A stretch of 64,000 bases of DNA from Bacteroidales bacterium (GCA_017437755.1 JAFRXI010000065.1:62001-126000), one strand, 5' to 3'; counted from the first letter of the stretch, positions 52,837-62,241 are shown. The notes: generated by a model not told the origin, from the letters alone. Program-made: numbers and translations.

Positions 52837-54007
52837 ATTTTGATATTTTCTTTACTTCAGCTATAAGGCGGCCGTCGGCAAACCGCACCGTTATATCATC
52901 ACCCGGAGCCGCTCCCGAAACCGACCTGAGCATCCGGCCGTCCTTCCCGGTCACCAGCACGTACCCCCTGGACAGGATCTTCGCCGGGTCGGCCCCCAAA
53001 ATTCCCGCCTCGAGGACCGAAATCCGGGATTCTTCCTTTGACAGGCGAGATGAGAGGGCCCACTTCATACCGTCAACTATCCTTTCAACGGCCGACTCCA
53101 TGATGGAAAGGCGCCGGGAAAAGCCCGCTTTCACACGGGAGAACAGCCCGGTAATCCGTTCATCCTGAGCCATATAGAGCGAGATGAACCAGTCTGCCAG
53201 GGCGGTCGGGGTCTTGAAATACGCATGCGCCACCAGGTCAGCCGCATGGAAATCCTTCTCATGCCCTATGGCCGTCAGGACAGGCAGCGGACACCTTGCC
53301 AGCGCAGCGGCAAGACAGTAGTCGTCAAAGCACGAAAGGTCCAGGGCCGAGCCGCCGCCCCTGAGGACGAGGATGGCGTCGAAATCCCCCGCCCCGGCTT
53401 CCGAAACGGCGGAAGCAACGGACGCCGGAGCATCGGCTCCCTGCATGGCCGCCTCGAACAGGACCACCTTGAAGACATAGCCGCAGGCGTTGCCTTCCAG
53501 ATGTTTGCAGAAATCCTCAAATCCGGCCGCCGTCCTTGACGAGACCACAGCAAGCCGGTACGGAATGTCCGGGAGACAGAGTTCCTTCTGCAGCAGGGTA
53601 AGTCCTTCTTTTTCAAGGCGTTCCATGGTCCTTTTCCGCTCCAGGGCCTGCTCGCCCAGAGTGAACGAAGGGTCGATGTCGTCTATGAAAAGGGATATCC
53701 CGTAAATGGGATTGTAATTCACCTCGACCTTCACCAGCACGGTTATACCGCTCCTTAGCGGCGACCCCGTACCTTCCTCGAAAAAGGCGGTCAGAGGCAG
53801 GACGTTCCACTTCCATATCATGGCCTTCATCTCGGCCACCACGCCCTTGCCGTCGCTTTGCTGAAGGCTCAGATAACAGTGGCCGTTGGCCCTGGGAGAC
53901 CATTGCCCGATTTCCGCCTTGACCCAGAATTTTTCAGGGAAGAGGTCTTCCAACCCTTCCTTGATCATCGCCTGCAGCGACTTCAGGTCAAGGTAGTCGG
54001 CCGCCAT
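52835..54007 (-). CDS. xseA: Exonuclease VII large subunit
   Basis: 390 residues, close to the usual 400-450. The N-terminal OB-fold has FWVKAEIGQWSPRANGHCYL SL. The catalytic core has LAVVSSRTAAGFEDFCKHL, ILVLRGGGSALDLSCFDDYC LAAALARCPLPVLTAIGHEK DF, with the conserved RGGGS and GHEKD motifs. The coiled-coil region and C-terminal SRGYVLVTGKDG follow. It degrades single-stranded DNA to oligonucleotides. It lies 3 bp after der; its stop codon is contained in structured element 2. Confidence 0.96.
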   Translation of the reverse strand: MAADYLDLKSLQAMIKEGLEDLFPEKFWVKAEIGQWSPRANGHCYLSLQQSDGKGVVAEMKAMIWKWNVLPLTAFFEEGTGSPLRSGITVLVKVEVNYNPIYGISLFIDDIDPSFTLGEQALERKRTMERLEKEGLTLLQKELCLPDIPYRLAVVSSRTAAGFEDFCKHLEGNACGYVFKVVLFEAAMQGADAPASVASAVSEAGAGDFDAILVLRGGGSALDLSCFDDYCLAAALARCPLPVLTAIGHEKDFHAADLVAHAYFKTPTALADWFISLYMAQDERITGLFSRVKAGFSRRLSIMESAVERIVDGMKWALSSRLSKEESRISVLEAGILGADPAKILSRGYVLVTGKDGRMLRSVSGAAPGDDITVRFADGRLIAEVKKISK

Positions 54008-54010
54008 ATC

Positions 54011-55318
54011 TTACTTAGACCGCATGAAAACCTGCACCGGACAACCTGAAAAGTCAAAATGCTCCCTGATCTTGTTTTCCAGGAACCTCTTGTACGGATC
54101 CTTCACCCACTGCGGCAGGTTGCAGAAGAAAGCGAACGACGGGGTCCGCGTCGGCAGCTGGGTTACATACTTGATCCTCACGTACTTCCCCTTCCATGCG
54201 GGAGGAGGATAGTTTTCGATCTCCGGGAGCATTACCTCGTTGAGCTCGGATGTGGGAACCTTACGTTTCATATTTTCCGCCACGGCCGCCGCGGCATCCA
54301 GCACGTTCATTATCCTCTGCTTGTTGAGGACGGAGGTGAAAATCACCGGCACGTCGTCGGCGGGGGATATCCTGGAACGGAGGGCGGCGGTGTATTCCTT
54401 CATGGTATTGCTGTCCTTCTCGAACAGGTCCCACTTGTTCACCACCAGCACGCACCCCTTCCGGTTACGCTGTATGAGATTGAAGATGCTCATGTCCTGG
54501 GCCTCCATGCCGGTTGTGGCGTCTATCATCAGGATGCATACGTCGGAATGCTCGATGGCCCTTATGGAACGCATTACGGAATAGAACTCCAGGTCTTCAT
54601 GGACCTTGGCCTTTTTCCTTATACCGGCGGTGTCAACCAGGTTGAACTCGTACCCGAACTTATTGTAATAAGTTGAAATAGAGTCCCTTGTGGTGCCGGC
54701 AACAGGAGTGACGATATTTCTGTCCTCACCCAGCAGGGCGTTGGTAAGCGAGGATTTCCCAACATTCGGACGGCCCACTATCGCAATTGCCGGGACCGAT
54801 GACACATCCTCCAGGGGCTTCTCCTCCTGCGGAAGGACCTTCACGATATTGTCCAGGAGGTCGCCGGTGCCGGAACCGTTCGCGGCCGAAATGCTGTAGC
54901 ATTCCCCGAGGCCCAGAGAATAGAACTGCCACACGTCATACATCTTCTCGCCGCTGTCAACCTTGTTCACGCAGAGCACCACCGGTTTCTTGGAACGGCG
55001 GAGGATGTCGGCTATCTCCGCATCGTAATCGGTGACACCGGTGGCTGCCTCAACCATGAAAAGTATGACGTCGGCCTCGTCGATGGCGATCATCACCTGG
55101 GAGCGGATGGCCTCCTCGAAAACGTCGTCGGACCCGCTGGTGAAACCGCCGGTATCCACCACGGAAAACTCAGTGCCGCACCAATCGCATTTGCCGTAAT
55201 GGCGGTCACGGGTGACTCCGGAGGTCTCGTCCACAATTGCCTGACGCATCCCCACCAGGCGGTTGAAAAGCGTTGATTTGCCCACGTTGGGCCTTCCTAC
55301 AATAGCTACTAATGCCAT
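54011..55318 (-). CDS. der: Ribosome biogenesis GTPase Der (EngA)
   Basis: 435 residues with two consecutive G domains and a KH-like C-terminal domain. The first P-loop is [12 protein letters not shown] with [11 protein letters not shown] and NKVDSGEK. The second is [20 protein letters not shown] with [11 protein letters not shown] and NKWDLFEKD. The C-terminal KH-like part contains [28 protein letters not shown]. It is essential for 50S subunit assembly. It is 3 bp from the small Cys-rich protein gene upstream and xseA downstream. Confidence 0.98.
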   Translation of the reverse strand: MALVAIVGRPNVGKSTLFNRLVGMRQAIVDETSGVTRDRHYGKCDWCGTEFSVVDTGGFTSGSDDVFEEAIRSQVMIAIDEADVILFMVEAATGVTDYDAEIADILRRSKKPVVLCVNKVDSGEKMYDVWQFYSLGLGECYSISAANGSGTGDLLDNIVKVLPQEEKPLEDVSSVPAIAIVGRPNVGKSSLTNALLGEDRNIVTPVAGTTRDSISTYYNKFGYEFNLVDTAGIRKKAKVHEDLEFYSVMRSIRAIEHSDVCILMIDATTGMEAQDMSIFNLIQRNRKGCVLVVNKWDLFEKDSNTMKEYTAALRSRISPADDVPVIFTSVLNKQRIMNVLDAAAAVAENMKRKVPTSELNEVMLPEIENYPPPAWKGKYVRIKYVTQLPTRTPSFAFFCNLPQWVKDPYKRFLENKIREHFDFSGCPVQVFMRSK

Positions 55319-55321
55319 AAC

Positions 55322-55582
55322 CTATCTTTTTTCCAAATCGTAAAACGCACAGCCGGAGCATGCATCACTGTATTCTCCCGTGCAGGAAGCACTTCTCTTA
55401 CCGCCAGACAAACGCTCCATCTCCTCTTCCCTGGGGCACTTGATGCCCAGCCTGCGCATGGCATCGTTGCCGCTGATATCCGTCTGGGGAAACTTACCCC
55501 CCTTCCGGAAAAAGATGTTCACACCCAGCCCCAGGACGCATAGCCCCACGAAAAGCAACGCGGCGAGAAAGACTGTAAACAT
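55322..55582 (-). CDS. Small single-span membrane protein with cysteine-rich tail
   Basis: 86 residues. One N-terminal helix (FTVFLAALLFVGLCVLGLGV NIFF) is followed by RKGGKFPQTDISGNDAMRRL GI and five cysteines outside the helix (KCPREEE, SASC, DACSGC). The general layout, one helix plus a CxxC-type cytoplasmic tail, recalls NqrM-like maturation proteins and other small Bacteroidota proteins that may bind a metal, but I cannot assign it. It is encoded between prs and der with gaps of 15 and 3 bp. Confidence 0.65.
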   Translation of the reverse strand: MFTVFLAALLFVGLCVLGLGVNIFFRKGGKFPQTDISGNDAMRRLGIKCPREEEMERLSGGKRSASCTGEYSDACSGCAFYDLEKR

Positions 55583-55597
55583 CTGTTGACAAAGCTT

Positions 55598-56590
55598 TTA
55601 TATAATAAACTCCGGACTGATGGGAAGGTAGTTGTATACCCTCAGGATCATCTTTGCAAAGGTGTTTGCAAGCGAAACCACCTGGAACTTGCCCTGGTAT
55701 TTGACCTTTTCAGGATCGGTTGAAAGGGGAATGGTATCGGTCACATAGACCTCGGAAAGTGCCGAAGCGTCAATCCTCTCGTACGCCGGCCCGGAAAGAA
55801 CCGGATGGGTGGCGAAGGCGCGGACGCTCCTGGCGCCCCTCTTCACAAGTTCGTTGGCGGCCTGGGTAAGGGTTCCGGCGGTGTCGATTATGTCGTCCAC
55901 AATGACGATGTCCCTTCCCTCCACGTCGCCGATGGGCACGATCTTGTCCACCACATTGGCCCTTGCGCGGGTCTTGTGGCAGATCACCACCGGGCAGCGG
56001 AGGTTGCGGGCATAGACATTGGCCCTCTTTGCGCCTCCCATGTCGGGAGCGGCGATGGAAAGGGTATCCTTGAACTGCCTCTGCAGCTTCTTGAGTATTC
56101 CCAGGAAGTCGTTGCTCGCATACAGATGGTTCACGGGGATGTCAAAGAATCCCTGGATCTGGTCGGCATGGAGGTCGCAGGCCATAAGGCCGTCGGTTCC
56201 GGCAGCCTTCAGGAGGTTTGCCGCGAGTTTGGCCCCGATTGAAACGCGCGGTTTGTCCTTGCGGTCCTGACGTGCCCAGCCAAAATACGGAATTACGGCG
56301 ATGACCTTGTCGGCCGAGGCCCTCTTGGCCGCATCGATGGTAAGGAGCAGTTCCATCAGGTTGTCGGCCGGCGGGAATGTGGACTGGAGGATGAAGCACG
56401 TGGCTCCCCTCACGCTCTCGATGAACGAGGGCTGGAACTCTCCGTCACTGAAAGAAGTAACCTCGCTCTCACCGAGGTGGATTTCAGGATCGGAAGGATC
56501 CCTCATGCGGTTCATCTCATCAACCACCTTCAGGGCGAAGTCCCTGGAGGCCCTGCACGCAAACAATTCCATTCTGTGTTCGTTCTGCAT
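55598..56590 (-). CDS. prs: Ribose-phosphate pyrophosphokinase
   Basis: 330 residues from the ATG at 56590 (MQNEHRMELFACRAS); a TTG three codons upstream is less likely. The PRPP-synthetase motifs are FSDGEFQPSFIESVRG, IPYFGWARQDRKDKPR, ACDLHADQIQGFFDIPVNHL YAS and the PRPP loop VIVDDIIDTAGTL. It makes PRPP from ribose 5-phosphate and ATP, the product of the ribokinase in the island. It is downstream of engB; no promoter of its own was seen in the 55 bp between them. Confidence 0.96.
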   Translation of the reverse strand: MQNEHRMELFACRASRDFALKVVDEMNRMRDPSDPEIHLGESEVTSFSDGEFQPSFIESVRGATCFILQSTFPPADNLMELLLTIDAAKRASADKVIAVIPYFGWARQDRKDKPRVSIGAKLAANLLKAAGTDGLMACDLHADQIQGFFDIPVNHLYASNDFLGILKKLQRQFKDTLSIAAPDMGGAKRANVYARNLRCPVVICHKTRARANVVDKIVPIGDVEGRDIVIVDDIIDTAGTLTQAANELVKRGARSVRAFATHPVLSGPAYERIDASALSEVYVTDTIPLSTDPEKVKYQGKFQVVSLANTFAKMILRVYNYLPISPEFII

Positions 56591-56645
56591 GGCAATCAAG
56601 TGTTTACTTTTTTGTATTATAAATAAACTATGTTTATCCCTCTCA

Positions 56646-57233
56646 TCACAGGAGCGACCCTATGTAATCGAGGATATCTTCTTTTCCCAGAGCCGTTTCC
56701 GACGAACTCACAAACACCGGGGGCAATTCCTCCCATTCTTCCAGAAGGACGGCGCAGTTGGCCTCAACCTGTTTCTTCAGGGCCACCGGGCCAAGCTTGT
56801 CGCCCTTGGTAAACACCAGCGCGAACGGCACTCCGGCCTCCCCGAGTCCGGCTATGAAATCAAGGTCGATCTTCTGCATCGGGTGCCTGGCGTCCAGGAG
56901 CACGAAAAGCACCACCAGTTCCTCAGAGTTCAGGATATAGTCCCGGATAAGGTCCCTGATGGCGTCCCGCTGCTTGTCCGAAACCTTGGCGTAACCGTAT
57001 CCCGGAAGGTCAACCAGATACCATCTGCCGTCAATCAGGAAATGGTTCACAAGCCTGGTCTTGCCGGGAGTCCCGGATGTCATGGCCAGTTTCTTCCTCC
57101 CCGTTAACATGTTGATCAGGGACGACTTTCCGACGTTCGAGCGCCCTATAAAAGCGAATTCCGGAAGGCGGGGCGAAGGTCTTCCGGCAACCTTCGTACT
57201 GCTTCCGGCAAACTGAGCGTTCCTGATAATCAT
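56646..57233 (-). CDS. engB: Ribosome biogenesis GTP-binding protein EngB/YsxC
   Basis: 195 residues of TRAFAC GTPase type: PEFAFIGRSNVGKSSLINML (P-loop), TPGKTRLVNHFLI, LVDLPGYGYAKVSDKQRD (G3 with the YGYA signature of this family), FVLLDARHPMQKID and FTKGDKLGP (G4). It participates in late 50S assembly. It has a promoter at 57255-57286 and appears to start the long minus-strand run through prs, der, xseAB and the glycogen genes. Confidence 0.97.
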   Translation of the reverse strand: MIIRNAQFAGSSTKVAGRPSPRLPEFAFIGRSNVGKSSLINMLTGRKKLAMTSGTPGKTRLVNHFLIDGRWYLVDLPGYGYAKVSDKQRDAIRDLIRDYILNSEELVVLFVLLDARHPMQKIDLDFIAGLGEAGVPFALVFTKGDKLGPVALKKQVEANCAVLLEEWEELPPVFVSSSETALGKEDILDYIGSLL

Positions 57234-57254
57234 CCCAAAACCGATTTAATGATA

Positions 57255-57286
57255 CAAATATACTGCTTATTGGCCAATAAACCAAC
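57255..57286 (-). promoter_or_regulatory. engB promoter
   Basis: Minus-strand TATATTTG (57255-57262) with GTTG (57283-57286, three of four -33 bases) 20 nt upstream. The leader would be about 17 nt. It lies just past the sensor kinase gene stop. Confidence 0.6.
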
Positions 57287-57294
57287 CTCCTCAG

Positions 57295-60200
57295 CTACGT
57301 TTTTTTAGGGTATCGGACAGTGAAGCATGCACCGCCCAGCGTAAACGACCGGGAGTATAGGATCTCGCCGTTGCACCGCTCGATTATACTGTGGCAGATA
57401 GCGAGTCCCAGCCCCGTTCCGGTGGATTTGGTTGTGAAATTGGGGGTGAAGAGTTTGCCCATGTTCTCTTCGCTGACGCCCGGGCCGTTGTCCTCAACCA
57501 CGATGTCGAAGCAGCCTTCCTTCACCGAATTCCTCAGCGACACCACCACCTTTGCGTCGGGCGTCTCGTCCACCGCCTGCACCGCATTGGTTATCAGGTT
57601 CACCATCACCCGGGTAAGCTGAGGCTTGGGGCCCATGACCTCGGCTCCGGAAAGGCCGATGTAAGAGATATCCAGGCCTTCCCTTCCCTCGAACATCATC
57701 ACCTCATCCCGGATCAGGGAATCCAGGTCGATGAGGACCGGCTCTTCGCTGTATAGCTTGGCGAACGTGGAGAATTCGTTGGCCGTATCCGCAAGCACGT
57801 CTATATGGTCCAGGACCACTCCCGCCACCTCGTCGAACTTCTCCTCCCAGGCCGGATTGCCGGAATTCTTCATCCGGATGAGCATCTGGAGTTTAAGCTT
57901 GATCGGGGTGAGCGGATTCTTGATCTCATGGGCCACCTGCCGGGCCATGGCGCTCCATGCCTTGTCCCTTTCCGCCTGGGCCAGAGCGCGGGTGGAGTCC
58001 GACAGGTCGTGCACCATCAGGTTGTACGCCGCAACCAGCGACGAAATCTCGTCGGCCCTGTCGTAGACGATGTACTCCAGGTGGTCGACGTCCGAGACCT
58101 TCATCTTACGGCTCATCTCGCTGAGCGGCTTGAACAGCCTCTCCACCACCGCCGACGACAGCACCCGTGCGACCAGGAGCAGCAGGAAGAACACCGCGAT
58201 GATGGTCGCCACATGCGTCACCGCCTCGTTCTCCAGGTCGTAGTTGCGGTCGGTATACGGCGAACTGATTATAGCCGTCATCACCCCGTCGTTGTTGAAT
58301 ATGGGGGCGTAAAGCGAATAGAACGTCCTGGACGACAGTTTTTCCTTGTGGATATAGTACCGCTTGTGGTCGTAGACTATGTTGTAGAAGGCATCCTCGT
58401 TAATCCTGTGCCCCACAATCATACGGTCGAACACCTCCGGGGTGGTGGTCATGAAGGCCTGTCCCGACGGGGTATACAGCGAGATGTCGCTCTTGAGGGT
58501 ATTCCCGGTGTTGTCGAGCGAAGTGGAGATATCCTGGGTGAGCAGGTCCCGGTAACTTGACGCCATGCGGCACCTGGCCTGGACCATGGTCTGTATGGAA
58601 TTGATCTTGGACGACATTATCGTCTTCATGTCCGCCTCGTTGTTGCGGTATACGAAGTAGACACTGAAAACCGCCATTCCCACCAGGGTAAGCAGCAGCG
58701 AGGTATACATCACCGCGTTGATACGGTTGCGGTAGTAGGATTTCTGGCCGGCACCCCGACGGCGCCGCCCGACGGCTACCATCGATATGAAGCCGAACGC
58801 CAGCAGGGCGAACAGCAGCCATTCCACCATGTACTTGAAATATCCGGTACTGGGCCTGGAAATTATGATGAGTTCGTCGTCCGACACCCTGTGCACGAAA
58901 TGCGTGTACCCCCCGGAATTCAGGTGCCCCCCGTCGTGCCCGTCCACCTGGTGGCGGATCCTTTCCGACACATAGGTAGGATAGGCATAAGCCCCCTTGA
59001 AGGAGATGAGCTTGTCCGAGACGTATTTGGCATAGGAATATTCCGACGGCAGTGCCACCCTTCCAGGCTCGATGATTCCCAGCAGGTTCAGATATCCCCT
59101 GTCCTCCCGGTTGGACTTGGGGTCCACGGTCAGCATCATGTTGGCCACTCCGTTCTGGGGCGAGTAATAGGTAAAGAGTCCGGCATACCTGGCCCGCCCG
59201 TTGTCGTCCCTGCTGTAGAAGAAATGCGATCCGTCGGATATCTGCGTGCCGCCGCTGATCCTCACGGAGAACATGGCCTCCAGCATGGGATTGCTCCTGC
59301 CCTCGTCCAAAAGCATTACGCTGACGTCGTTATTCTGGACTATCCTGCCCATGTAGGAATCGGTCAACCGGTTCTGTATCAGGACATTGCTGTTGTCAAG
59401 AGGAGCCAGGGCCGATATCACAGGGTCGGATGCCAGCGCACCCTCGATGCTCCGGAGCTGTATCTCCAGTCCAATGTCGCGGTCCATCGACAGGCGGTTC
59501 CCCCAAACGTCAACCCGGTTCTGTTCCTTGCGGAAACCAAGCAGCGACGAGGCCGTTACAAAGTAGATGGCCACCACCACGGCGTAAAGCACCCTTCCCC
59601 AAAGGGAGAATGCGTCGATCCGGATTCCGGCAAGGTGCCTCAGGGGAGCGGCGGAAAGCTGCACCAGCAGCGGGAACGAAAGCGAGAGCGACAGGAATGA
59701 CAGGTATACTATGGCCGTATACCAGGAAAGCGACTGTGGCCGGAACAGCACCAGCGAGATGCTGGAATTCATCACCACGCTCCTGAACATCAGGTGCAGG
59801 TACACCGCGATTCCGGCAAAGGCGACGACCGTCGCCGCCAGGGCCAGGAACACCCGGGCCTTCCCGCCCCGCATCCACCTCAGCAGCGGCCATCGCACCA
59901 TGTATACGCAGACCACCACCAGGAGGATGAACAGGTTCACCGACAGCACCGTTCCAAGCGAATAGAAGAACGCCCCGTCGGCATACAGCACCGGCGAGAA
60001 CATCTGCATGGTGGTCCTGGTAGCCCTCCCGTAATAGCACAGCCAGGCTGTGATAAGGCCTATCAGCCCTATCGTGACGATGAACCTCGGAAGGTTCCTT
60101 CCGCCCGAAAGCAGCAGCAGGCAACCGCAGATGTACATCACCACCGCCATCAGCAGGAGCAGCGGATTGGCTCCCTGCTGGACGCCGGACACGGCCGACG

Positions 60201-60810
60201 AAACCTTCATAAGGGTCTTCCCCGCCACATTCACCGGCACGCCTATCCCTCCAGACAAGGGTTCTATGGAAAAGCCCTCATCCAGCGAAAGCCGGCTGTT
60301 CACGCCGTTGAAGGACCCCTCCCCCAGTTCATTCACCACCTCCAGCCCGCCGATTACCAGGACATTGTCCTTCTCCATGGAATGGACAAGGTACCATTTG
60401 GGGCCGTAATTCACATAAGACAGTTCCGGACCGGCCTCGAGAAGGGGCGAAACTATGGTCCCCCTGAAGTTTGCCAGGCGCTGGACCGGATAGCGGAGGG
60501 AGATGTCGTCGTTGCGTATGGGGAACTGCCGGCACCACGACTGGAGGGTGTCATCGACGTACCGGTACACTACCATATCCTCAGGGAACTTACTGAACGA
60601 CAGCCATTTATCCTTATCGTACGACAAAGCCTCCCCCATGTAGGAATCCAGCAGCTCAACCCGTTTTGTGAGCTTGCGCGACAGGGATGTGGCGGCCGCC
60701 CCGGCATCGGCATGACGTCCGCGGAAAGCCAGCGAAAGCATTAGCAGCAGGATCGCCGTTGCCATAAGTCCCAGGCTGAGGACATCCCTTGTCTTTATCT
60801 TCCTACTCAT
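57295..60810 (-). CDS. NtrY-like membrane sensor histidine kinase
   Basis: 1171 residues, large for the family. An N-terminal helix and an extracytoplasmic part (to about 215) are followed by several membrane helices (LLLLMAVVMYICGCLLLL, FIVTIGLIGLITAWLCYYG, LSVNLFILLVVVCVYMV and more). A second extracytoplasmic region, a last helix (HVATIIAVFFLLLLVARVL), a HAMP-like linker (LFKPLSEMSRKMKVSDVDHL), HisKA with phospho-acceptor His961 in QVAHEIKNPLTPIKLKLQ, and HATPase with VEDNGPGVSEENMGKLF and TKSTGTGLGLAICHSI complete it. It probably phosphorylates the NtrC-like regulator at the right edge. It overlaps rlmH by 8 bp. Confidence 0.9.
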   Translation of the reverse strand: MSRKIKTRDVLSLGLMATAILLLMLSLAFRGRHADAGAAATSLSRKLTKRVELLDSYMGEALSYDKDKWLSFSKFPEDMVVYRYVDDTLQSWCRQFPIRNDDISLRYPVQRLANFRGTIVSPLLEAGPELSYVNYGPKWYLVHSMEKDNVLVIGGLEVVNELGEGSFNGVNSRLSLDEGFSIEPLSGGIGVPVNVAGKTLMKVSSAVSGVQQGANPLLLLMAVVMYICGCLLLLSGGRNLPRFIVTIGLIGLITAWLCYYGRATRTTMQMFSPVLYADGAFFYSLGTVLSVNLFILLVVVCVYMVRWPLLRWMRGGKARVFLALAATVVAFAGIAVYLHLMFRSVVMNSSISLVLFRPQSLSWYTAIVYLSFLSLSLSFPLLVQLSAAPLRHLAGIRIDAFSLWGRVLYAVVVAIYFVTASSLLGFRKEQNRVDVWGNRLSMDRDIGLEIQLRSIEGALASDPVISALAPLDNSNVLIQNRLTDSYMGRIVQNNDVSVMLLDEGRSNPMLEAMFSVRISGGTQISDGSHFFYSRDDNGRARYAGLFTYYSPQNGVANMMLTVDPKSNREDRGYLNLLGIIEPGRVALPSEYSYAKYVSDKLISFKGAYAYPTYVSERIRHQVDGHDGGHLNSGGYTHFVHRVSDDELIIISRPSTGYFKYMVEWLLFALLAFGFISMVAVGRRRRGAGQKSYYRNRINAVMYTSLLLTLVGMAVFSVYFVYRNNEADMKTIMSSKINSIQTMVQARCRMASSYRDLLTQDISTSLDNTGNTLKSDISLYTPSGQAFMTTTPEVFDRMIVGHRINEDAFYNIVYDHKRYYIHKEKLSSRTFYSLYAPIFNNDGVMTAIISSPYTDRNYDLENEAVTHVATIIAVFFLLLLVARVLSSAVVERLFKPLSEMSRKMKVSDVDHLEYIVYDRADEISSLVAAYNLMVHDLSDSTRALAQAERDKAWSAMARQVAHEIKNPLTPIKLKLQMLIRMKNSGNPAWEEKFDEVAGVVLDHIDVLADTANEFSTFAKLYSEEPVLIDLDSLIRDEVMMFEGREGLDISYIGLSGAEVMGPKPQLTRVMVNLITNAVQAVDETPDAKVVVSLRNSVKEGCFDIVVEDNGPGVSEENMGKLFTPNFTTKSTGTGLGLAICHSIIERCNGEILYSRSFTLGGACFTVRYPKKT

Positions 60811-61270
60811 GGTGATAAGGTTCCCCCTTCAATATGGTAAACGCCCGGTACAGCTGCTCGGCGAACAAAACCCTTACCAGCTGGTGGGGAAAAGTCATGT
60901 TGGAAAGCGACAGCATGGAGTCGGCCCTGGAATACACGGCTCCGGAAAACCCGTAGGCGCCTCCTATGACAAAGACCAGCCTCTTTACGGAAGAAGCCAT
61001 GCGCCCTCCGAGGAAAGACGCCAGCTCCACGGAGCGGAGCCCGCTCCCCCTCTCGTCCAGCAGCACCACTTCGTCAGACGGCTTTATCGCCTTGAGTATC
61101 AATTCCCCCTCCATTTCCTTCACCTTGTCGTGCGGGATGGACTGGGACTTCTTGAGGTAAGGTATTTCCAGCATGGAGAACTGGATATAGCGGCCCAGGC
61201 GGGACACATACATGTCCAGCCCTTCCTTCACCCATCCGGCATCAGTCCTGCCGACTGTTATCAGTGCCAT
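60803..61270 (-). CDS. rlmH: 23S rRNA pseudouridine-1915 N3-methyltransferase
   Basis: 155 residues from the ATG at 61270 (MALITVGRTDAGWVKEG); two in-frame ATGs at 61276 and 61279 are also possible, while the much longer open frame crosses the divergent gene. The SPOUT knot segments FVIGGAYGFSGAVYSRADSM LSLSNMTFPHQLVRVLFAEQ LYRA (the GGxxG and MTFPHQL-VR-EQLYRA signatures) are complete. It methylates pseudouridine 1915 in helix 69 of 23S rRNA. The promoter at 61283-61314 predicts a start near 61278, nearly at the first ATG. Confidence 0.95.
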   Translation of the reverse strand: MALITVGRTDAGWVKEGLDMYVSRLGRYIQFSMLEIPYLKKSQSIPHDKVKEMEGELILKAIKPSDEVVLLDERGSGLRSVELASFLGGRMASSVKRLVFVIGGAYGFSGAVYSRADSMLSLSNMTFPHQLVRVLFAEQLYRAFTILKGEPYHHE

Positions 61271-61282
61271 CTCCATCATCCG

Positions 61283-61314
61283 CAAATATAATATCATGGC
61301 TCGGTATTTGCAAG
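61283..61314 (-). promoter_or_regulatory. rlmH promoter with almost no leader
   Basis: Minus-strand TATATTTG (61283-61290) with CTTG (61311-61314) 20 nt upstream. The predicted RNA start (about 61278) falls on the in-frame ATGs of rlmH, so the mRNA has a leader of 0-8 nt. Confidence 0.6.
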
Positions 61315-61326
61315 AAATGCTCACGC

Positions 61327-61743
61327 ATGAGAAAAGTGACCGTGATATTGCTGACGCTTCTGCTCGCCCTTGTCCAAGACCGCCAGGTCCTGGCCCAGGA
61401 CGAAGGTTATGACGTCTTTGTGCCCATTTCCAAATATATCGGCAAGGGCGACGCAACAAGGCTTTCCGCCTGGTTCGCCGACAATCTGGAAATTACGGTG
61501 ATCTCCTCAACCAACAACTGTTCAAAGAACCAGGCAAGGCAGATTACCAAGACCTTCTTCGACAACTATACCCCCAGGTCGTTCGCAATCACACACAAGG
61601 CCTCCAGGGCCAACATGAAATATGCTTTGGGAGCGCTGAATGCCGGCGGGGAAGTATTCATGGTCACCCTTTTCGTCAACTACAAAGACGGGGGCTACCA
61701 GATACAGCAGTTGAAAATCGAGCGGCAGACGTCGGTTTACTGA
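61327..61743 (+). CDS. Secreted DUF4783-type protein
   Basis: 138 residues from the ATG at 61327, which begins a signal peptide (MRKVTVILLTLLLALVQDRQ VLAQ). The mature part is a compact alpha/beta domain of the NTF2-like sort: ISKYIGKGDATRLSAWFADN LEITVI, NNCSKNQARQITKTFFDNY, and GGEVFMVTLFVNYKDGGYQI QQLKIER. This is the pattern of DUF4783 proteins of Bacteroidota, whose function is not known. It is divergent from rlmH (56 bp between starts) and ends before the terminator at 61817-61857. Confidence 0.7.
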   Translation: MRKVTVILLTLLLALVQDRQVLAQDEGYDVFVPISKYIGKGDATRLSAWFADNLEITVISSTNNCSKNQARQITKTFFDNYTPRSFAITHKASRANMKYALGALNAGGEVFMVTLFVNYKDGGYQIQQLKIERQTSVY

Positions 61744-61816
61744 CACTCCCCGGCAGTTTGGCACGCCAATTGCTTAAACAATTATCGGTTAGTTTAGTTA
61801 ATAATAGGGTATCTAG

Positions 61817-61857
61817 AACAGGACGGCGGAAATTATTCTCCCGTCCTGTTTGATTTT
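61817..61857 (+). terminator. Terminator after the DUF4783 gene
   Basis: AACAGGACGG (61817-61826) pairs with CCGTCCTGTT (61841-61850), followed by TGATTTT. Its right arm supplies the TTTG of the next promoter. Confidence 0.65.
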
Positions 61858-61878
61858 CAATCAATTGTGCTATCTTTG
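61849..61878 (+). promoter_or_regulatory. Promoter of the PH-like protein gene
   Basis: TTTG (61849-61852), 18 nt, then TATCTTTG (61871-61878). The leader would be about 22 nt. It overlaps the end of the preceding terminator. Confidence 0.75.
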
Positions 61879-61905
61879 TGAAAACCCTTAAAACCAACCG
61901 GTACC

Positions 61906-62241
61906 ATGATCAAACTTGACAAAGATTTCAATCCCGAGATGATTGACGAGGAAATCGAGTACGAATTCCATCCCGCAATCAACTACACCAGGATCAACTC
62001 CACCAACGGAAGCCTCGTCTTCACCAAAACCAGGATGTATGTCTTCTATGATCCCCAGATCCGCCTGCTCTATCCCCCGAGGTATTATGAAATCTCAGAG
62101 ATTGACAAGTGCGAGAAATTCGGTCTCTTTGGCGCAGGCCTTCTCATCTACATGAAGGACGGAGACAAGCTGAGGCTGTCCAACGTGGGCAAGAAGATGC
62201 GTGAAGGCATTGAAGAGGCAATCGCCGCGGGCCGCAAGTAA
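61906..62241 (+). CDS. Small PH/GRAM-like domain protein
   Basis: 111 residues, soluble. Two-thirds of it shows a seven-strand-plus-helix plan of bacterial PH-like domains: NGSLVFTKTRMYVFYDPQIR (strands), PPRYYEISEIDKCEKFGLFG AG, LLIYMKDGDKLRLSNVGKKM REGIEEAI (last strand and C-terminal helix). The phrase pattern 'I-Y-M-K-D-G-D-K-L-R' matches YokE-like PH or GRAM domains. Function is unknown. Monocistronic: own promoter and a terminator shared with efp. Confidence 0.65.
   Translation: MIKLDKDFNPEMIDEEIEYEFHPAINYTRINSTNGSLVFTKTRMYVFYDPQIRLLYPPRYYEISEIDKCEKFGLFGAGLLIYMKDGDKLRLSNVGKKMREGIEEAIAAGRK

Noticed and set aside
61271..61459. Extended N-terminus for RlmH
   Set aside because: It would overlap the divergent DUF4783 gene and the rlmH promoter, and RlmH proteins begin at the GRTD segment.
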